Shown piece by piece: positions 14,123-25,668 of a stretch of DNA of 64,000 nt. Each line of letters starts with the position of its first letter. Position 1 is the stretch's first letter. The stretch spans positions 124,822,640 to 124,886,639 of the forward strand of contig OZ020592.1 of NCBI GenBank assembly GCA_963971535.1, given 5' to 3'. The stretch is from Notolepis coatsorum (taxonomy: Eukaryota > Chordata > Actinopteri > Aulopiformes > Paralepididae). The position numbers and the translations under genes are program-made. Below the pieces are notes generated by a model. That model had not been told where the DNA came from. It searched no databases and saw nothing but the letters and a program-made list of their open reading frames with translations.

Positions 14123-15448
14123 AACAAACAGGGTTTTTGTAGTTTCGATGAAATACGCAAAAATGTTTATCTCACCAAGTCCACATATTATTTTTACGCA
14201 CAGTTATTGGCATGTTTGAAGGCTCACGGTGTTCCATTAACGATACCAATTGCACACCACAGATACCACACATTTTTCTATGAAAGAGAGACATCGAGAG
14301 GTTTTGTATCAGATTTGTATCATCAATTACTAACGGCCTCGTGAAACCCTCCACCTAGACTCTATTTGGAGGAGGGATATACCAGACCTGGAAATAGATT
14401 TTGATTGGCAAGAAGCCTGGGCAAATGTTCGACTTGCATCAAGGAACCCGGACCATCAACAAATCAATCTTAACTATATCCATAGGACATACTTGACTCC
14501 TATAAGACTGAACAGAATGGGTCTTAAACAAGACTCCAAATGCTCCTTATGTACAAATGGGGACGAGGGGACATTTATGCACATGTACTGGGACTGCCCA
14601 CCAGTTAAAATATTCTGGAAAGAGGTGACCCAGCAATTATCAAATCTCTTAACTCTGAATATACCTGTACACCCCTCTGTATTACTGCTGAATGATGTCT
14701 TTGAGAATGCAGTACATCCACAGCTAAAGAGATTGGTTTTATTGGGTATCACAGTGGCTAAAAAGCTGATAGCATCACGATGGTTCCAACCGGAAAAAAT
14801 TTGCCGAAAGGTCTGGATTATTACATATCTCGATGTGATTTATCAAGAAATATCTACAGCAATAATTTTGGGTCTCAATGAATCAAAAATAAAAATATGG
14901 TTAGAAGTGGTGGAGATAATAAAAGCTAGCATATAATGGTAGTGTCTGGTTAGGAGCGTGGGATAATGGATGGATTATCCAATGGGGGGTCCGGGAGGGG
15001 GGGTACGAGCTAGAGCATATGTGTGTAGGGTATTAGATAGCAGGTATTGGGGGTATATCCTGTATAAGACATTTAACTATATGGTGATTTCATTGGATGT
15101 GCACTGTTAATAATGCTTGTATATCTTATCGTGTGTTGTCATGTTTGTTTATATGTTTGTTTAAAAAATTATAAAAAAATAAAACACAAGATAAATGCTC
15201 AACACGTGGCCAAAGCGCTTTACAATTTGTTCCTCACATTTTACCCGTTCACTCACACATTCACTCACACATTCACACACAGACAGCAGAGGCGACCATG
15301 CAAGGTGCCAACCTGCTCATCGGGAGCAATTAGGGGTTAAGTGTCTTGCTCAAGGACACATCGACACGCTGCCCGGGAGGAGCGGGAATCGAAGCGGGAA
15401 CCTCCGGATTGCCAGACGACTGCTCTACCTCCTGAGCCAGTGTCGCCC

Positions 15449-15570
15449 CTGTGTGCAGCACATGGGCGATGGCATCCTCTGTGGACCTGTTGGGGCGATA
15501 TGCAAATTGCAGGGTTGACAGGTTGAATATGTCAGTGAATACCGGGGCCAGTTGGTCGGCACAGACTTTT
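15449..15570 (-). pseudogene. Rex1 RT middle fragment
   Basis: Reads VCADQLAPVFTDIFNLS then FAYRPNRSTEDAIAHVLHT on the minus strand, the region between the SPGPDGI-type block and the first catalytic Asp of Rex1. It is flanked by SINE1 on the left and the palindromic element on the right. Confidence 0.85.
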
Positions 15571-16298
15571 TAGGCCGGGAGCCAGGTCCACCCCTCAGGA
15601 TGTTTTTTGCTACCTTTTTTTCATTATTATTTCCTATTATCCCATACCTTGGGCCATCACAAGCTGATAATGACCACCCCCAACTCAGCCCCGTTTGGCC
15701 TCAGGGGCCAAAAAACCCTATTTTTGGGAAAAGCTTCTGGCGAAATTAGGTAATTGCAAATATGAGGGTACTGCAACTGCATAAATGGTCAGATAAGTCT
15801 GAAACTTTGCATGGTGTATCCTGACACATAGGGGAAAGTATCACAATAATACTCTGGGGCTTACTACCTTTCTGTTGTCAAATATCACACCCCAAAATAT
15901 CACACCCCAAAAGACAAAAAGAGATCTGTCCGCCTGACAAATTGTCATCAAAAGTGATCATTTTCAAGTATTTTATTATACATGTTGCTGCCTCACATGG
16001 ATATGAAAAACTTCCCACATCTATAAGCTTCAAATGAAGTCCAAGATGACCGTTCGATCTAGAAGATTACACCTGATATGACCAAAGTTCTCCATTGTAC
16101 CTCAAATCGAGAAAATAGAACATTCAACATTACCCTTATTTCTTCTTTTTTTATCTAAAAAATATATTAAACAAGAGTTGAGACTTAAGTAATGTAATGC
16201 TATACTATCTGAAGTTAATTACATGAAAAGTGAACAATGTTATGCCCCCTGGTGGACCAGGGTATCACAGTGCAACTTAAAGCAGTGCTGACCGGGTT

Positions 16299-16728
16299 GC
16301 GTCTATTCTTATCCTAACGCATGTATGCTTCCGCGTTTGCGTTTTGCGCTCTGATTGGCCACTGACGTTTCTGGTCGCGCCAATCGTGTGACAGCAAGTT
16401 CTTTCGCCGGTTAAGCTTAGGCACTCTTTCAAAGTTGGTTAAGGTTAGAGTTTGTCTTAGAGCAGGGCGATAGAACGCCAGCCCTGATTCCAAATTCGAA
16501 CCTTAACCAACTTCGAAAGAGTCGCCTAAGCTTAACCAGTGATAAACTAGGTGTTAGGTAGTTTGCTGCTGGTCGAGGCGGAAATGGGCGCGTCACGTGA
16601 TTGGGCGCACATGTCACATGACCAGAAACGTTAGTGGCCAATCAGATCGCACCAGAAACGGCAGTGGCCAATCAGATTCGCAAAACGCGAACGCGGAAGC
16701 ATACATGCGTTAGGATAAGAATAGACGC
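16299..16728. mobile_element. Foldback element A, Mutator-like
   Basis: 430 bp with roughly 50-bp inverted ends beginning GCGTCTATTCTTATCCTAAC. The flanks are GACCGGGTT (16,290-16,298) and GACCGGCGTT (16,729-16,738), a slightly mutated 9-bp TSD. The opposite arm of the palindrome has the unoccupied site. Inside, GTTGGTTAAGGTTAGAGTTT occurs in both orientations. A 9-bp TSD plus long inverted ends fits the Mutator group. No transposase. Confidence 0.75.
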
Positions 16729-16917
16729 GACCGGCGTTACACACACCAACCAACCAAAACCCGAACCCTGTTTCATGTCACATCCCACCTGAAGTTATTC
16801 AGCAAAGACAATTTTGGGTAAATTGATCTATTATTCTGGCTGTGGGAAGAGATTGAGTGTCCAATATTTTTTTTTACATGAAAGGTGGCAACACTACTTC
16901 TTGAGTGATAACATTAA

Positions 16918-17854
16918 CACATTCCCTGCCACGCTTATATCCATCAATGTAGGCTCACTGCCACCACTCTAAGCCTATGGAGATGTTCACCTTCTTTGCA
17001 GGGCTATAACTTTTTAAATTGTATTGCTAAATTGACATTACTATTGCCCATTCAACATCGATTATCTATCGTTCAGGATGTAGGAACGTTATACTTTTTC
17101 ATTCATAGATTCTTCCAAAAATACCTTCTAGAATATAAGTATGTTTTTATCGTTTTCTGCAGTAATTCATAGAACGTGAGTTATAGGCATAAACGCATAT
17201 ATAGATTATCAACTGACGTTTATTGCCGATACACGCTATATTAAGAAATTCAACTGTACATGATTGTATACGTTATGATTCATCATGCGCGGATGAAAGG
17301 GGGGGGGGGTCGTTTATAATTCCGTGATCGTCAGTAAATGCTTTATGTAGTATGGGTGATATATTGATCTGATCGGTTTGCAGTGAAAATAATAAACAAT
17401 CAAGCTGAAAGTAACGTTACCGTCCTCTTACTGTTCGCCGATGAGACTGGAGGAAAAAGATCCCACTTATTTGACGTCGATCTACTAGATCCATTTCCGG
17501 TTTGTATGGCGCAATAAACGCCCAAATCATATAGATTATTGAGTTATGGCAGCGATCCATATGCACGCCAGTGTTTGTCTGTAGTCCCGCAACGATATGT
17601 GACTGCCGGACGGATTTCCCAGATGCACCGATGGCCACTTCCGGTTGTAACTCACCCGATCATCCACCAGGCGGCGGTATTGAGGCGTTGCACTATTGTG
17701 CAGGGTCCCACTGTATCACCAGAGGCTGGGTGGCGGAATTATGAATGCCATGGCTAAAAAATTAAATATGATCTCAATATCGCTGTACAGCGTGGTTTGG
17801 CAGAATTCGCATGGCCGGCAAACACGCTGTATAACGGGATTGGCAATGGATGTG
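16918..17854. mobile_element. piggyBac-like non-autonomous element 1
   Basis: 937 bp flanked by TTAA on both sides (16,914-16,917 and 17,855-17,858). The imperfect inverted ends are CACATTCCCTGCCA and TGGCAATGGATGTG. The other palindrome arm lacks it and reads straight through (near 22,923), which confirms the insertion. No transposase ORF was seen. TTAA targeting plus short CAC ends suggests piggyBac; Kolobok is the alternative. Confidence 0.78.
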
Positions 17855-17989
17855 TTAAGGTTGGCTTGTAGATTGTTAGCTAATATAGCCAGCCCAATGT
17901 AACTAGCTAGTGAGTGTAGAAGTGGGAGAGAAATTATGAAATTGTAATTATTAAGAAAATTAATTATAATTATTAGCAACTCTACTTCT

Positions 17990-18038
17990 TTTTGTATTTT
18001 ATTTTTTTATTATTTTTTAAACAAACACATAACACACA
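17990..18038 (-). mobile_element. 49-bp L1 stub with 16-bp TSD
   Basis: Only the last ~49 bp of the L1 copy 2/4 family 3' end (TTTTGTATTTTATTTTTTTA...) lie between perfect 16-bp repeats TAGCAACTCTACTTCT (17,974-17,989 and 18,039-18,054). The opposite arm has one copy of this 16-mer and no stub. Confidence 0.88.
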
Positions 18039-18356
18039 TAGCAACTCTACTTCTAGAGTGATAACAGTAGCTAGTTAGCTTGTAGATTGTTAGCTGCCAG
18101 CCCAATGTAGCTAGCTAGTGAGAGCAGGAGTGGGAGCAGAAGTGGGATATAAATGATGTGTGTGTACAATACTTTGCTGTTGTAATGAATATACTGACTT
18201 TCTGATTGTTGCAATGCTACGGTATAGTCAAGGTTCCAAAGAGACAAGATGCCTGGATACCTTGCCAGAGTGCTTCAAAGAAGAATCAGCCATTAGTCCG
18301 TGTCTGAGGTTAGATGTCAGTGAAATGTGAAACATTGGATCTAAATTAATGTCTAT

Positions 18357-18735
<379 letters not shown>

Positions 18736-18825
18736 CCTGCACTCTCACACAAACACACTACAGGTCACTTTAGGAAAAAGCAAAGGTCACTTTAAAAAAC
18801 ATAACTGTAGGAGCCATTATGTTCA

Positions 18826-19785
18826 AGTTCAAGTTCTTTAATAGTTGTCATACAGAAGTACAGAATACTTTCATACAAAATGCTTCTTACTGTTACGCTC
18901 CAGAGACTGTGCTAGACAAGATAGTATCAAATAACATAATAACATAATATAGCATGAATTTAGAAGAAGAAAATGAGGTCACAGTGTTCGGTATAGACAT
19001 ATGTACAATGTTCTGAGTTACCATATAATATACAATACACAATACTATGCAGTGTACTAATGTACAGTACTATCTAGTGCAAAGCAGAAATGGGATGAGG
19101 TACAATTTTAGGTACAATTTACAGTAAGGTGTACGAGTTGTAGTGCAATCCTTCATCCATAAATATAAAGTGTGGGGAGTGGGTGCTACAGTGTGTTTGT
19201 TTAAAGTGGGTGTGTGCTATAAGTGTGTGGAGTGGGTGCTACAGTGTGTTTGTTTAAAGTGAGTGTGTGCGTGTGGATGTGTGTGCTATGTGCGTTTGGT
19301 GATTGTTGTTGTGTAGTGTTCATTCATTGTTCGTTTAGCAGCCTGATGGCCTGGGGATAGAAGCTTCTTCTGAGTCTTTCTGTGCTCGCCTTGAGACTCC
19401 TGTATCGCTTGCCTGACCGCAGCAGTTCAAAGAGGCAGTTGTTCGGGTGACTGGAGTCTTTAATGATTCTCTTAGCCTTGCCCTTGCAACGCTTGTAGTA
19501 AATGTTCTGGAGGGTGGGGAGCCCCCCTCCAATTGTGCGTTCGGCTGAACGTGTCACTCTTTGTAGTCTGCTTTGGTCTTGTGCAGTGCTATTCCCAAAC
19601 CAGGAGGTGATGTTGCCGGTCAAGATGCTCTCTATTGTACATGAGTAGAAGTTCTTAAGGATCTTCTGGCTGACTTGGAACTTCCTTAGGCGCCTGAGGA
19701 AGTAGAGGCGTTGTCGTGCCTTCTTCACAACACTGTTAATGTGTGTGGTCTGTGCTGATGGTGCTGATGATGGTGGCATATTATT
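18826..19785 (-). mobile_element. 5'-truncated Rex1 LINE in the solo LTR
   Basis: The 3' end is at 18,826 with GAACTTGAACTTGAAC as the minus-strand tail. A non-coding 3' UTR fills 18,840-19,320. Only the C-terminal coding part is kept. Confidence 0.8.
19324..19779 (-). pseudogene. Rex1 RT C-terminal domain, open
   Basis: 151 codons reading VVKKARQRLYFLRRLRKFQV, FYSCTIESILTGNITSWFGN, NNCLFELLRSGKRYRS and FYPQAIRLLNEQ, the thumb and C-terminal region of Rex1 proteins. It has no palm domain, so no polymerase activity. The frame is intact, so the insertion is fairly young. The start methionine is not the native one. Confidence 0.85.
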
Positions 19786-19905
19786 TTATTATTTGTAATA
19801 TTATTATTGGACACCTGGTGGCGGGTTTAAAATTTGACAGCACTGGTTCGGTATTTAGGGTCACAGGTGCAGTAATCAACTAGGACACAGGTAGTGAGGA
19901 GCACA

Positions 19906-20270
19906 GCATCTATACTTTCCGTAGCCGCATTTCTGGCAGACGTTCTCTGATTGGCCGACGTCAGTTTCTACATTGGTTAGGCTTAGGCACTCTTCGAAGT
20001 TGGTTAAGGTTAGAGTTTGTCTTAGAGCGTGACGGCAAGTTCTTTCAACGGTTAAGCTTAGGCACTCTTTCGAAGTTGGTTAAGGTTAGAGTTTGTCTTA
20101 GAGCATGGCGATAGAATGCCAGGTAGTTTGCAGGCTGTTCGACGCGGAAATGGGCAAAGACACAGCTCGTCACGCTATTGGGCAAACATGTCAGTGGCCA
20201 ATCAGAGAGCGTCAGTCAGTGCCAATCAGAGAACGTCTGCCAGAAATGCGGCTACGGAAAGTATAGACGC
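19906..20270. mobile_element. Foldback element B, Mutator-like
   Basis: 365 bp with ~50-bp inverted ends (GCATCTATACTTTCCGTAGC... and its complement ending GGAAAGTATAGACGC). It has a perfect 9-bp TSD AGGAGCACA (19,897-19,905 and 20,271-20,279). It shares the internal GTTGGTTAAGGTTAGAGTTT motif (two direct copies) and GG-CAATCAGA blocks with element A, so both belong to one family. Confidence 0.85.
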
Positions 20271-20289
20271 AGGAGCACACCGTTCTTAC

Positions 20290-20345
20290 CAGTAGCTCAG
20301 TAACAGTAGCTCAGTAACAGTAGCTCAGTAACAGTAGCTCAGTAA
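20290..20345. repeat. 14-bp tandem repeat in the solo LTR
   Basis: Four copies of CAGTAGCTCAGTAA, then degenerate AGCTCAGCAGCTCAGCAG. Confidence 0.9.
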
Positions 20346-20603
20346 CAGAAGCTCAGCAGCTCAGCAGCCAGAAGCAGAAAGAAATACCAAATAAATATAG
20401 AATACCATATAATTCCTACAGAACCCACACTGGCAATAAATTGAATGTACAACTGCAACTTCAGCAATAAACACCCCTAAACCTGGAATCACGACTGGAC
20501 ATCCATCATTGCTGTGTCTACTGCGTAAGATCACTCCCTACCTGTGAAGTAACGGGCAAGAGAAAACAGGACATTGGAAATGAAATATTGCTGTTACAAT
20601 AAC

Positions 20604-20825
20604 TATAGTTAGTATAGCATAACTGTATATTGTATAGTATATAGAACTCATTACCTTTAATTCGTAAGCTTAGCATTGTATTGTATCTTAGTACCTTTTA
20701 TCATGTCTATTTTATTATCTATTCTATTTTATTCTATTATTTGTATTTTTTTGGCCATGGCCACCTTCATTTCACTACATGTCTCGTGTATGTATGTGAC
20801 TAATACATCTCTTGAATCTTGAAAA
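20604..20825 (+). mobile_element. Rex1 3' UTR, left arm
   Basis: Non-coding continuation of the left-arm Rex1 fragment. It includes CACCTTCATTTCACTACATG and GTATGTATGTGACTAATACA, followed by TTGAATCTTGAAA. It mirrors 22,010-22,250. Confidence 0.65.
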
Positions 20826-20907
20826 CATTTAATACCTTATTTCATTGTAGTAATTAATAAACAGATTTTCAGATGGGTACAATGCAACAGTATCTAAAAC
20901 AGTCAAC

Positions 20908-21222
20908 ATGCCAAAGAAACTACGACAAGATGATGAAGACTGGACAGCTGGCCAGAGTTCTTCAAAGAAGAAGAAGAATCAGCCACCACCTCAGCCCTCT
21001 CTGGAAAACTGCATCCTGCATGGTTGCAAGGGGACAGTAAATGACAATTTCATACCTTTGTCTTCTAAAGCTGATCCACTAAGTGCATTTACTGCTATCC
21101 ATGATATGAAAAAGAAACTTCAGACACAAACATTTGATTGTGGTGGTATGCAAAATGTTTGTGAATCAATTCCCGATGAATTTTCTTCTGATTGTCGATG
21201 CAATACAATCAACAGTCAATAG
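20908..21222 (+). CDS. Unknown N-terminal ORF of the palindromic transposon (left arm)
   Basis: 104 codons starting MPKKLRQDDEDWTAGQSS, a lysine-rich stretch, then NCILHGCKGTVNDNFIPLSS and FTAIHDMKKKLQ, CGGMQNVCESIPDEFSSDC. Cysteines and histidines are spaced like a small metal-binding module, but I do not recognise the family. Homology between the arms ends at about codon 99, so the last residues are not native. The native continuation is better seen in the right arm, where a GYHENC block follows. Probably the first exon or N-terminus of the element's transposase-type gene; function not assigned. Confidence 0.45.
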   Translation: MPKKLRQDDEDWTAGQSSSKKKKNQPPPQPSLENCILHGCKGTVNDNFIPLSSKADPLSAFTAIHDMKKKLQTQTFDCGGMQNVCESIPDEFSSDCRCNTINSQ

Positions 21223-21304
21223 TCTTTGAGATCAGGGCAGCATTCAATTTTTTGTCTCAGGTTATGGCTTGTGATCTCAGCAACAGCTGCTTCTCCGAAT
21301 TCTG

Positions 21305-21910
21305 TCAAGGTGTCATTGTACAAGACTGTGAGATGAGCAAGTTTGATGACCCGTCCTTTTGGATAACTTCAGTTTTTTCACCAAGTTCCATTGCTTTTTC
21401 CTCTATATTTTTGTATGCATTTGATTGGAATTCCTGCAAGCTATATCTGGTGCCCAACACTTGCTTCACTGTACCTACTACTTCTGCAGAATATGCAATA
21501 ACTGCCAAACAAAACTGAATAATCTGCATTCTCACGTGTCGGTCTAGTGGAGTTATTCTCCGCTTGACACTTGCTTGAAGCAGTTAGCATTGCGAAAAAA
21601 CATGCGTCAACAGTTTTCATGATATCCACAATCCGAAGACAATTTATCAGGAATTGATTCACAAACATTTTGCATACCACCACAATCAAATGTTTGTGTC
21701 TGAAGTTTCTTTTTCATATGATGGATAGCAGTAAATGCACTTAGTGGATCAGCCTTAGAAGACAAAGGTATGAAATTGTCATTTACTGTCCCCTTGCAAC
21801 CATGCAGGATGCAGTTTTCCAGAGAGGGCTGATTCTTCTTCTCCTTTTTTAAGAACTCTGGCCAGCTGTCCAGTCTTCATCATCTTGTCATAGTTTCTTT
21901 GGCATGTTGA
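21305..21910 (-). pseudogene. Right-arm and central copy of the same unknown gene
   Basis: The minus strand from 21,910 repeats the MPKKL start but has a stop at codon 6 and further stops. In pieces it gives the same Cys-rich region, then GYHENC and MFFRNANCFKQVSSG, and after a frameshift DYSVLFGSYCIFCRSS with a CxxC pair. The 21,305-21,535 ORF (VGTVKQVLGTRYSLQEFQSN...) probably belongs to a further part of the same protein. Broken beyond use, but it extends the gene past the arm. Confidence 0.4.
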
Positions 21911-22009
21911 CTTGGTTTAGATACTGTTGCATTGCACCCATCTGAAAATCTGTTTATTAATTACTACAATTAAATAAGGTATCAATATTTTCAAGAAATG
22001 TATTAGTCA

Positions 22010-22485
22010 CATACATACAAGAGACATGCAGTGAAATGAAGGTGGCCATGCCCGCCTTGATTGTGCAAAAACATACAAATAATAGAATAAAATAGAATTG
22101 ATAATAAAAGGTACTAAGATAAAATACAGTGCTAAGCTTACAAATTCAAAGGTAATGAGTCCTATATACACTACTATACAATACTAAGTTATACAATATA
22201 CAGTTATGCTATATGTAACTCCTATACTAACTATACTATACAAAAACATAGTTATGTTTTTTAAAGTGACCTTTTGCTTTTTCCTAAAGTGACCTGCAGT
22301 GTGTTTGTGTGTGAGAGAGTGCAGGATGTGTGGTGTGTGTTTATGTGTGCTTGTGTGTGGAGAGATCAGTGTTCTGATGGCCTGGGGGAAAAGCTGAGTC
22401 AGAGTCTCTCTGTTCTTGCTGCATGTATGCGGAGGCACTTGCCTGACCGCAGCAGCTTGAACAGGCTAATGTGCCAATAGACATT
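22010..22485 (-). mobile_element. Rex1 3' fragment, right arm
   Basis: Minus-strand mirror of 18,357-18,472 plus 20,604-20,825. Coding remnant at 22,485-22,365 (LRSGKCLRIHAARTERL style) and 3' UTR down to about 22,010. It lacks both the solo LTR and the long CA tract of the left arm. Confidence 0.7.
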
Positions 22486-23060
22486 CATTTAGATCCAATG
22501 TTTCACATTTCACTGACATCCAACCTCAGACACAGACTAATATCCCAGACTGGGGGGTGGCTGATTCTTCTTTGAAGCACTCTTGGCAAGGTATCCAGGC
22601 ATCTTGTCGTCTCTTTGGCACCTTGACTATACCGTAGCATTGCAACCATCAGAAAGTCAGTATATTCATTACAACAGCAAAATATTGTACACACACACAC
22701 CATAATTTATATCCCACTCCTGCTCTCACTAGCTTGCTACATTGGGCTGGCAGCTAACAATCTACAAGCTAACTAGCTACTGTTATCACTCTAGAAGTAG
22801 AGTTGCTAATAATTATAATAAATTCTCTTAATAATTACAATTTCATAATTTCTCTCCCACTTCTACTCTCACTAGCTAGCTACATTGGGCTGGCTATATT
22901 AGCTAACAATCTACAAGCCAACGTTAATGTTATCACTCTAGAAGTTGCCACATTTCATGTAAAAAAATATTGGACACATAATCTCTTCCCACAGCCAGAA
23001 TAATAGATCAATTTACCCAAAATTTTCTTTGCTGAATAACTTCAGGTGGGATGTGACATG

Positions 23061-23382
23061 GAACTAGGCAGAATCTGCATATGGCTCGCTGATAACAAAC
23101 TATCATTACACATGGGCAAAACAGAGTCCATTCTCTTCGGTTCAAATAACAAACTCAGCAAGACCGACGGCTTCTCAGTTACAGTGGGTGACAATATTGT
23201 CACAAGGAAAGATGAAATTACCTACCTGGGTTCCATCCTAGAGGCTAATCTCTCCTGTGACAAAATGGCATCCAATGTAATAAAAAAAGTCAATCAACAA
23301 ACTCTATTCTTGTACCGGATCTCCTCTCTGGTAAACAGGAATACCCTGAAGACTCTGGCAGGAGCACTCATTCAAGGGTACT
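23061..23382 (+). pseudogene. L2-group LINE RT fragment
   Basis: Codons ADNKLSLHMGKTESILFGSN, ITYLGSILEANLSC, VNQQTLFLYRISSLVN and LAGALIQG, the palm end to thumb of a CR1/L2-group RT. The catalytic DD is upstream of the truncation and absent. Confidence 0.8.
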
Positions 23383-24412
23383 CCTTCCCTTCCCAGCCTT
23401 CCCAGAGACAGTCGCATTTCTCTCCTCTCCCCAGGCTCCTCAAGGCCGTTCCTACCGCCGCCTCTACTGCTCCATGGAGCCCCGACGCTGCTATGCTCTG
23501 CTTTGTGCTGGTGGCCGGACTATACTCAAATCAACTCTAAATGGATCTAATCAGTGGATTGCATATTTTCTTCAAGAAGCAGAATAAGGCTAACCCTCTC
23601 TGCCTATTGGGACATCATAATCGGGCTACCAACTTGAAGACGTGGTCATTTTTGGATTATCGAAGCTTTTGGACTGCAATAAGAAGATTTTGGATCTGTT
23701 TACCGTGCACAGGACCTACCAAAATGAACTGATTAAGACACTTGGACTAATAATGCATTCAGTCATTTGGACGGAGTTGTTAAAACTCACTCCACTCAAA
23801 TCAATAGAGTTATATTTCACTCTATTCAAATCAAATTTAAAGTGACGTGGCTGGGATAAATGTGCCAGTCAGTCAGCCAAAACAAATTCCTGGACCAAGG
23901 TCGAACCAGAGAGCTGTGGAGTCGAAGGCCCCCTGGGAGATAAGAGTGGCGAGCGGCTTCCCCCACCCCCAATCCCTACCCAATCCCCCCTCCCTCGTGT
24001 ACGCCCGGCGCCACTCCCACGTGATGGTGACGGCAGCCGACTAGTATGCATGCTGGAGGGGGGGGGGGGGGCCTAAGACTGTTTCATCACCAAAGTCCTA
24101 TCCCCCAGTCCATGCCCCCTCCCTCTGGACAATCTTTTCCGCCCTCCCTCCCGCCATCTGGCGCGATGACACTTTGTTTCAGACACTTTGTTGTTGTTGC
24201 AGCCGACTATCGCATATGGCGTCTCAGGCATTCTGTAGATGACATGTGTCAACAAATGTACATGTCTGTGTGAATTTATGTTGTGCCGTTGTTACTGTAA
24301 AAATTTAATGATTGTGATATGTTGTTATTAATGAGACGATAAGCTGTATGTGTGTGTCACTGGAATTTCCCCAAGGGGATTAATAAAGGAATATCTTATC
24401 TTATCTTATCTA
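23383..24412 (+). mobile_element. Retroposon with (ATCTT)n tail in the LINE
   Basis: About 1 kb inserted in the ALIQG|YACTSWY codons. The 3' end CCCCAAGGGGATTAATAAAG followed by three ATCTT units is typical of a non-LTR retroposon. No protein domain recognised; G14 run near 24,059. The left boundary is approximate. Confidence 0.55.
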
Positions 24413-25129
24413 CAGTGATGGGCAAGCTACTTGGAAAATGTAGCAAGCTACACTACAAGTTACTCTCGATTAAATATAGCTAAACTACAATGGAAGCTAT
24501 CCCCAGAGAAATGTAGCAAGCTACACTACAAGAACATGGCTAAAATAGCTAGCTACATCGGCACTACTTTTTTTTTTTTTTTTTACTTTGTGATCAAGTT
24601 TACACCAAACAAATAGGCAGGCAAAAAAATAGCTCAGTTTGATTATAAAACTGAAACAAGCCCTCGGTCTGGCTTTTTGTGTCATCCTTTTAACATGAGG
24701 AAAGAACTGTGGAAACGTAATAAATAAAAGGCAGTGAAACAATAATAAAATAAACACAAATATATACTCCCTCTATTGGAATGGAGACTTTTCAGCACAG
24801 GATAAACTACTGTTTCAACTCAAACCACAGTAACAAAATGACAATAACCTGGCCAAAGAAAAAGTGCAAGAAACATTTGTCTACAAAATAGACATTAACG
24901 AAATCCTATGTAACATTTATACATTCTTAAGTACGGAAATAAGCAGCATGGGAGTAATCGGCATTGGAACTATACTACTACAGTATGTACTCAGAGTATA
25001 ACACTCAAGCTTGACACTGCTAGACAAACAATACTATCCTTGGCTGCTAGATATGTAACTCACAAAACATTCCATGGCCACAGGTTGAGAACCACTGGTC
25101 TAGGACGATCTTTTCCCTATTTTTTTCTT

Positions 25130-25531
25130 TTCTCCACCCCCCAATGTACAGTGTACAGTGTCCCCCTACCCCAACCCCCCCCCCCCCAATGTACAGCCCC
25201 CACCCACCAACCCCACCAACCCAACCTCCTCCAATGTACAGTTTCTACGTCAAATGTATATACACTCTTTTTCTGGACACTTTTTGTATCACAAACAGTA
25301 CTGTATTTGCAAATCTGATATGTCATAAATGTATAGATGTAGCAGTACTGTCTATCTGTATGTCGTGTGTGTCATATATGTTATGATGAATTGAAAATGG
25401 GGGACCCTGATGTAAACAAGACGAAAGTCTTTCTCTGGTCTGCATCCCCTTAACAATTGTATGTATTGAGCTGTACTGTACTGTACCCATTCTGCAATCT
25501 GTTAATACACTTTTCAATCAATCAATCAATA
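25130..25531 (+). mobile_element. LINE 3' UTR fragment inside hAT-c
   Basis: Same family as the 23,061-27,320 LINE: shared CCAATGTACAG motifs, GGACCCTGATGTAAACAAGA, and an end CAATCTGTTAATA...TTCAATCAATCAATCAAT. Severely 5'-truncated. Confidence 0.8.
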
Positions 25532-25668
25532 ATATTGTTCATAGCAGCTAGCCTATCTCAGACAGACTGTTAGTTAAAGCTGTTGATAAAAAGTGCACTG
25601 ACTTGTGTGCTGTTTGGGAACAGTTGACAATGTTTATGTAAAGACAGTAAGGGTTTTCATCAGCTCAC

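Larger units (their letters stand above)
10688..14936 (+). pseudogene. L1 copy 2 ORF2, interrupted
   Basis: The endonuclease C-terminal half (GVDFNAIWNPRMD, SRIDYVF, LSDHCYLL) and linker run open to a TAA at 11,726-11,728. After a stop and a 4-nt loss near 11,855 the RT continues: GSYRPLSLLGTDIKL, DQTGFIRGR, LDAMKAFDRLEW, RQGCPLSPGLF and YADD (12,432-12,443). A 15-nt in-frame deletion after KVLY removes five residues present in copy 4. At 13,301 the frame is broken by an inverted L1 insert and resumes at 14,131 through the CSLCTNGDEGTFMHMYWDC zinc-like motif to the stop at 14,936. Confidence 0.88.
10688..15188 (+). mobile_element. L1 copy 2, plus strand, nested in L1 copy 1
   Basis: Bounded by a perfect 14-bp TSD AGATAAATGCTCAA (10,674-10,687 and 15,189-15,202). 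It is 5'-truncated exactly within the endonuclease (first codons AVYAPNLYE). It carries ORF2, a 3' UTR (14,937-15,150) and a tail AAAAAATTATAAAAAAATAA. The 3' UTR is shared with L1 copy 4, the inverted insert at 13,302-14,122 and the stub at 17,990-18,038, so one L1 family produced four insertions in this window. Confidence 0.9.
18806..20598. mobile_element. Solo LTR, occupied by Rex1 and a foldback
   Basis: Begins TGTAGGAGCC, ends GCTGTTACA, and is flanked by a 5-bp TSD ATAAC (18,801-18,805 and 20,599-20,603). The right arm of the palindrome lacks it. Without the nested Rex1 (18,826 to about 19,785) and foldback B it is about 460 bp. It contains AATAAA signals and a 14-bp tandem repeat. No internal retroelement genes or second LTR remain, which suggests LTR-LTR recombination. 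Retrovirus-like or Gypsy class cannot be told from the LTR alone. Confidence 0.65.

Noticed and set aside
15384-15439. tRNA gene
   Set aside because: The A and B boxes are present, but the sequence continues into a SINE body and cannot fold as a complete tRNA. The same holds for 49,595-49,656 and 61,768-61,833.
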